A stretch of DNA of 32,570 nt from Gammaproteobacteria bacterium HGW-Gammaproteobacteria-2. Its GTDB lineage: Bacteria; Pseudomonadota; Gammaproteobacteria; Xanthomonadales; Xanthomonadaceae. The stretch is from assembly GCA_002840015.1 (NCBI GenBank), contig PGZE01000030.1, positions 1 through 32,570 of the forward strand, in the 5' to 3' direction. The translations under genes were made by a program, and so were the position numbers. The stretch's first letter is position 1; every line of letters begins with the position of its first letter. The notes beneath the pieces were generated by a model that saw only the letters and a list, made by a program, of their open reading frames with translations, made no database searches and was not told where the DNA came from. Positions 26,816 to 32,570 of the stretch are shown here, piece by piece.

Positions 26816-29800
26816 GTTCACTGCCGCACAGGCAGCTCAGAAAAAGCAGATCGCTGCCAACCGCGCGAATGCGAAGTTCACTGCCGCACAGGCAGCTCAG
26901 AAATCCGTACCCTCGCGCATTAGCCGGTTGACATCGTTCACTGCCGCACAGGCAGCTCAGAAAGGTTTCCTGCACCAGCCGCCACGCCGCCACCTGTTCA
27001 CTGCCGCACAGGCAGCTCAGAAAACTCACCACGAACGACTGGTTCACCGTTTTTGGTTCACTGCCGCACAGGCAGCTCAGAAAAGATCCGGGATCCTTGA
27101 GAGTACCACTGGCGGGTTCACTGCCGCACAGGCAGCTCAGAAAATGGTGATTACTCCTTGTCAGCGCTGATGACGGTTCACTGCCGCACAGGCAGCTCAG
27201 AAAGAGACCGGCCGCGCTGCCGAGATCGCGCGGAAGTTCACTGCCGCACAGGCAGCTCAGAAAAAGCCCTGTGACAGTTGCACGATGGCATTGCCGTTCA
27301 CTGCCGCACAGGCAGCTCAGAAACTGCACGGACACAGAGCGCAGCGACTGCTGCAGTTCACTGCCGCACAGGCAGCTCAGAAAAGATCAGCCTGTGCCTG
27401 GCGCGCCAACAATTCGTTCACTGCCGCACAGGCAGCTCAGAAAGGTATCGTTTGCCGGCACGTGCGCGGTGGCGAGTTCACTGCCGCACAGGCAGCTCAG
27501 AAAACGCCACAGCGCCCAATGCGATCAGGCCAACCGTTCACTGCCGCACAGGCAGCTCAGAAAGCCGCCGCCCTGGAACAAGCGCTGGCAGAGGTGTTCA
27601 CTGCCGCACAGGCAGCTCAGAAAAGTGCGCAAGGCCCATTCCGTACGGCTCGTCAGTTCACTGCCGCACAGGCAGCTCAGAAAGTCCCCTTTTCGGCTTT
27701 GCCCTTGCTCCTATAGGTTCACTGCCGCACAGGCAGCTCAGAAAACGATCTGATCGCCAGAGCGGAGCAGGCTATCGTTCACTGCCGCACAGGCAGCTCA
27801 GAAATGCGAATGCCAGAACGGCACGCCGGTTACTTCGTTCACTGCCGCACAGGCAGCTCAGAAATCAAGCAAGATAGTACAACCAGCATCGTTTGCGTTC
27901 ACTGCCGCACAGGCAGCTCAGAAATGCCCTACGCCGTCCCTGGCTTCGCCCCGGTCGTTCACTGCCGCACAGGCAGCTCAGAAAAGTTGTACCGCTCGGC
28001 CATGCGCGCCATGCGTGTTCACTGCCGCACAGGCAGCTCAGAAAACCACCAACGCCGAGGAGTAATGCCATGAAACGTTCACTGCCGCACAGGCAGCTCA
28101 GAAATGTTCGGCGGCACGGCTTGGCAATCGATGCGGGTTCACTGCCGCACAGGCAGCTCAGAAAGCATGTATCGCTCTGCCGACGTGGTAGCTCCGGTTC
28201 ACTGCCGCACAGGCAGCTCAGAAAAAATCAGCGCGGCTCAGGGCAGCATGGCGCAGGTTCACTGCCGCACAGGCAGCTCAGAAATCAATACTGTCCCCGG
28301 AACCCCGGATGGCGAAGTTCACTGCCGCACAGGCAGCTCAGAAAATCCCTGAAATGCTTTGAGCTACTTCAACACCGTTCACTGCCGCACAGGCAGCTCA
28401 GAAATTTTCGGCGATGGCCTGCTTCCCTGTGAGCGCGTTCACTGCCGCACAGGCAGCTCAGAAATTGAGCGCTCGGACGATCCGGATATGTTTGATGTTC
28501 ACTGCCGCACAGGCAGCTCAGAAAGCAATTATCGGCGCAATGGCCGGTATCGAGTAGTTCACTGCCGCACAGGCAGCTCAGAAACGTTCGAATACTAGAC
28601 TGGCGCGTTAGCAGGCGTTCACTGCCGCACAGGCAGCTCAGAAAAATTTGCTCTGATCCAAAACGGCTATTGTGTGGTTCACTGCCGCACAGGCAGCTCA
28701 GAAAAAGCGGCAGGCCGCGAAGGCTCTGCTGCAAGAGTTCACTGCCGCACAGGCAGCTCAGAAAACGAACACGGCGCGCTTGCATGATTGCGTAGCGTTC
28801 ACTGCCGCACAGGCAGCTCAGAAATTGGTGGTGGCGGTGGTGCGTGGCGCGTTCTGGTTCACTGCCGCACAGGCAGCTCAGAAATCAACGCCGTACGGGT
28901 TGATATCGACGAAACCGTTCACTGCCGCACAGGCAGCTCAGAAAATCCTCCGACTGCCCGGCGAATCCGGGCTCACGTTCACTGCCGCACAGGCAGCTCA
29001 GAAAGAGCCGTTTGTTGCAACCAGCACGATTTCGGTGTTCACTGCCGCACAGGCAGCTCAGAAACGATTGAAACGCGGCTCGCCCGCGCTGAGCGGGTTC
29101 ACTGCCGCACAGGCAGCTCAGAAATAAACGGCATCATGGTCGAGTTCGGAGAGACAGTTCACTGCCGCACAGGCAGCTCAGAAAAGTAGGTTGCGCAGTC
29201 TGCATCTGCTGCTGCGGTTCACTGCCGCACAGGCAGCTCAGAAAATCATGCCGGCTAACTGCGATGGAACGGCAGCGTTCACTGCCGCACAGGCAGCTCA
29301 GAAAGCTTGGTGCTGTGCGCACGCACCGCAGCAACCGTTCACTGCCGCACAGGCAGCTCAGAAAAGACAGTGTATGTAGGCGCTGATGAGGTTATCGTTC
29401 ACTGCCGCACAGGCAGCTCAGAAAACGTTGGCTTGCTGTTGGGTAGCGGTTACCAGGTTCACTGCCGCACAGGCAGCTCAGAAATTTGGGCGCTGCCGCC
29501 TATGCCCGCGTGATGCGTTCACTGCCGCACAGGCAGCTCAGAAAATGTCCATATTGATCCTTCTGCAATACCGTTAGTTCACTGCCGCACAGGCAGCTCA
29601 GAAAGCCCGTGCCGTGGCAAGCGGGTTGTCGTACTTGTTCACTGCCGCACAGGCAGCTCAGAAACATCTTTCCGTTCCGGTGCTGCGTCTATTTTGGTTC
29701 ACTGCCGCACAGGCAGCTCAGAAAACCAGCGGCCAGCTCCGGCCTTGGCCGGCCATGTTCACTGCCGCACAGGCAGCTCAGAAAATCACCGGCGCAGGCC

Positions 29801-32471
29801 GATACGTGCGCTTCAGGTTCACTGCCGCACAGGCAGCTCAGAAAATGAACATGCTTGCCATCTGCCCGATGCTTACGTTCACTGCCGCACAGGCAGCTCA
29901 GAAATACTCCGACGCCGTGGCCAGCAGCCATGAACAGTTCACTGCCGCACAGGCAGCTCAGAAATCGCGCAGGCGACAGCGCTGGGCGCCAGTGAGGTTC
30001 ACTGCCGCACAGGCAGCTCAGAAAGCCTCTAAAATGGTCCTCGGAGTGCTCATGCGGTTCACTGCCGCACAGGCAGCTCAGAAAAGCATCGTTTGCGATG
30101 CAACCGGGCTCTGTAAGTTCACTGCCGCACAGGCAGCTCAGAAAAGCCGGCGCGTTGGAGCGTTGGTTCGAGTTCCGTTCACTGCCGCACAGGCAGCTCA
30201 GAAAGTTCGGCTCGGCAGCGCCGTACCCGCCAGTTCGTTCACTGCCGCACAGGCAGCTCAGAAATTTTGGTTTCCGTTACGCTACACTTCCCAACAGTTC
30301 ACTGCCGCACAGGCAGCTCAGAAAAGTGGGCGCCGATTTCGCCCGGTTCCGCTGGTGTTCACTGCCGCACAGGCAGCTCAGAAAATGAGCTTGCCGCGCT
30401 CTGTGTGCCGATTGCCGTTCACTGCCGCACAGGCAGCTCAGAAAGTCTGAGTCAAGGAGAAGCCACGTCATAACGGGTTCACTGCCGCACAGGCAGCTCA
30501 GAAAGAGAAAAGCCAGCGCCATCATGCTGGTTAGCGGTTCACTGCCGCACAGGCAGCTCAGAAATTCAGGAAGAGCTAGCGTTTATCAAGCGCAAAGTTC
30601 ACTGCCGCACAGGCAGCTCAGAAAATCCCACGCCTTGCGAATCTGCGCCAATTCGCGTTCACTGCCGCACAGGCAGCTCAGAAAGCTTCGATGGCCTGAT
30701 CGCGGAGGGCGCCGAAGTTCACTGCCGCACAGGCAGCTCAGAAATGACCAACGCTGACCTGACCGGCGCTGACCTGGTTCACTGCCGCACAGGCAGCTCA
30801 GAAATTGAATGGCTAGTTAGCTGGCAAACGAGGATCGTTCACTGCCGCACAGGCAGCTCAGAAAACCGCCACCACCACCGCCAAGAAACAGCAAATGTTC
30901 ACTGCCGCACAGGCAGCTCAGAAATGAGCGGTACCATTCTGCGCCATGCCGCACTGGTTCACTGCCGCACAGGCAGCTCAGAAAGGCACACAGCTTGCCG
31001 TCTAGCGGCGCGTGGCGTTCACTGCCGCACAGGCAGCTCAGAAATGAAGCGGCAGCAATTGAAGCTGCTGCGGGAAGTTCACTGCCGCACAGGCAGCTCA
31101 GAAATGCTGCGCGGCGGTGAGCGATTGCGCGGCCAAGTTCACTGCCGCACAGGCAGCTCAGAAATCCTGGCCGGATGCCGTGACGCCACAGCATGGGTTC
31201 ACTGCCGCACAGGCAGCTCAGAAAGCTATCGACCCGGGCTGTGGAGTTGATCGCGCGTTCACTGCCGCACAGGCAGCTCAGAAAAGTTCAACGCGGGCGC
31301 GCACCCAGCCGGCACAGTTCACTGCCGCACAGGCAGCTCAGAAAGAGCGCGAGACCGCCATTACTGCCCGCGAGGCGTTCACTGCCGCACAGGCAGCTCA
31401 GAAACAAACGTGGCCTTGACTTGCGCCTCGCTCAGCAGTTCACTGCCGCACAGGCAGCTCAGAAATTCACCCCAGCGCGGCCGTTCCTCGGTTTTTCGTT
31501 CACTGCCGCACAGGCAGCTCAGAAAGAGTTGGGTGCACGGCAAAGCGGTAGATCGGTGTTCACTGCCGCACAGGCAGCTCAGAAATGCTCAAACACCAAT
31601 CGCAACAGAGTCATCTCGTTCACTGCCGCACAGGCAGCTCAGAAAACAAAGTCGCACCACGCCATGCGCACGCCTGCGTTCACTGCCGCACAGGCAGCTC
31701 AGAAATTTGGGCGCTGCCGCCTATGCCCGCGTGATGCGTTCACTGCCGCACAGGCAGCTCAGAAAAGGGTGAGCCGCACGCGACCGTCGCTAAGCGAGTT
31801 CACTGCCGCACAGGCAGCTCAGAAACAATCGCCGGCAGCGTAAGCGGCCTGCATGTTGTTCACTGCCGCACAGGCAGCTCAGAAATGGCGCGACCTGTGC
31901 GATCGCGTGGCCAAGCAGTTCACTGCCGCACAAGCAGCTCAGAAAGGAAATGCTTTGGCCGGTGCCTACGCCGGTAAGTTCACTGCCGCACAGGCAGCTC
32001 AGAAAGAGAAAGCCACTGGCTGCCCGAGTTGGGTACAGTTCACTGCCGCACAGGCAGCTCAGAAAGGATTCGGCCATTTACCTCGCCCACGGCGAGAGTT
32101 CACTGCCGCACAGGCAGCTCAGAAATAAAATGATGGCTAACTTTTCATTCGCTGCGAGTTCACTGCCGCACAGGCAGCTCAGAAATGCTCAAACACCAAC
32201 CGCAACAGAGTCATCTCGTTCACTGCCGCACAGGCAGCTCAGAAAGAGCTGGTGTGTATTACGTGTTAGGCATCACGGTTCACTGCCGCACAGGCAGCTC
32301 AGAAACAGTGCAAAGCAGATCCGCGCGATCTCATCGTGTTCACTGCCGCACAGGCAGCTCAGAAAGTATCAGGCACCCAGGCGCCGCCGCGCACGAAGTT
32401 CACTGCCGCACAGGCAGCTCAGAAAACTGGCATCATGCCGCCTTCGCGCTCTCGAATGTTCACTGCCGCAC
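26816..32471 (+). CRISPR. Type I-F CRISPR array, 94 complete repeats plus one interrupted
   Basis: The 28-nt repeat is GTTCA, stem CTGCC, loop GCACA, stem GGCAG, tag CTCAGAAA. The unit is 60 bp. By position counting there are 94 complete repeats and 94 spacers; 92 spacers are 32 nt, and two (27684–27716 and 31405–31437) are 33 nt. The first repeat is 26816–26843. The 95th (32458–32471) stops after 14 nt at an insertion sequence. All repeats are identical except one (31918–31945). The array is followed downstream by IS DNA, so its true end is outside the window. Confidence 0.99.
31918..31945 (+). repeat. Variant CRISPR repeat
   Basis: Position 16 is A instead of G (base 31933). This breaks the closing pair of the Cas6f stem. 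It is the only internal repeat difference I found. Confidence 0.9.
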
Positions 32472-32570
32472 TGAACCGCCCCGGGTTCCGTGGAGGCTGT
32501 TTGGTTTAAGTCAGGCTTCCACCTTGGCTGCCTGGCTGGCGAGTTGCCGGTAGTAGTTTGCCTCGGCCTC
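32472..32570 (-). mobile_element. End of an IS3-type insertion sequence inside a CRISPR repeat
   Basis: Repeat sequence stops at 32471 and TGAACCGCCCCGG begins, which resembles an IS terminal inverted repeat. A transposase-like C terminus reads outward from it on the minus strand. The rest lies beyond the window. The IS3 assignment is from recalled end and protein features. Confidence 0.65.
32511..32570 (-). CDS. C-terminal fragment of a putative IS3-family transposase
   Basis: Only the last 19 codons and the stop lie in the window. They read EAEANYYRQL and end KVEA, like the C termini of IS3-family integrase-type transposases (rve domain). The stop is 39 bp inside the IS end, a usual spacing. 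Its 5' part is off the window. Confidence 0.5.
   Translation of the reverse strand, partial: EAEANYYRQLASQAAKVEA

Noticed and set aside
26816-32470. Many long open frames across the array with repeating peptides such as FTAAQAAQK, VHCRTGSSE or FLSCLCGSE
   Set aside because: The 60-bp period is divisible by three and the repeat lacks stops in several frames, so these are translations of CRISPR repeats, not genes.

Overview
The window is high-GC bacterial chromosome. The gene content (rubredoxin–thiE–hemL cluster, SirB1-like protein, TolB-propeller/amidohydrolase, short interspersed GTAGGAGC-type hairpin repeats) suggests a gammaproteobacterium, probably Lysobacterales (Xanthomonadales). That placement is inference from gene content only.

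Layout. Positions 1–16201 are housekeeping and accessory metabolism: a DUF192 lipoprotein, a SirB1-like protein, rubredoxin, thiE, hemL, an argD-type aminotransferase, a transsulfuration enzyme, a voltage-gated-type K+ channel, tpm, an AhpD-like protein with a NemR-like TetR regulator and its operators, thiC behind a TPP riboswitch, a DUF1232 protein and a large secreted propeller/amidohydrolase. Two gene-free stretches (3589–4014 and 9410–9879) hold related REP-like hairpin repeats in opposite orientation.

Positions 16308–32471 are a complete type I-F CRISPR-Cas locus: cas1, cas2-3, then a fic gene on the opposite strand, then csy1, csy2, csy3, cas6f, a leader, and an array of 94 complete repeats. 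A 95th repeat is broken by the end of an IS3-type insertion sequence that runs off the window.

The most interesting part is the 529 bp between fic and csy1. On the minus strand it holds a two-repeat degenerate mini-array (22318–22399). The first pseudo-repeat keeps the exact 8-nt crRNA 5' tag; the second keeps the exact Cas6f hairpin. They flank a 26-nt pseudo-spacer. That pseudo-spacer matches a site only about 70 bp away (22444–22469) at 19 of 26 positions. The site has a canonical I-F CC PAM, all seven pairing seed positions match, and three of the seven mismatches fall on the 6th, 12th and 18th positions, which do not pair in these complexes. The match ends where the second pseudo-repeat begins. 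This looks like a CreR-type crRNA-like guide that directs the Csy complex to regulate its own locus rather than cut it.

The target lies between the divergent csy and fic/guide transcription units. It also lies inside a 27-codon hydrophobic small ORF (22405–22488, minus) whose start codon is buried in a perfect 10-bp hairpin. Two readings are open: autorepression of the csy operon, or a CreTA-like guard in which loss of Csy derepresses a leftward transcript carrying the small ORF and/or Fic. The sequence does not decide between them.
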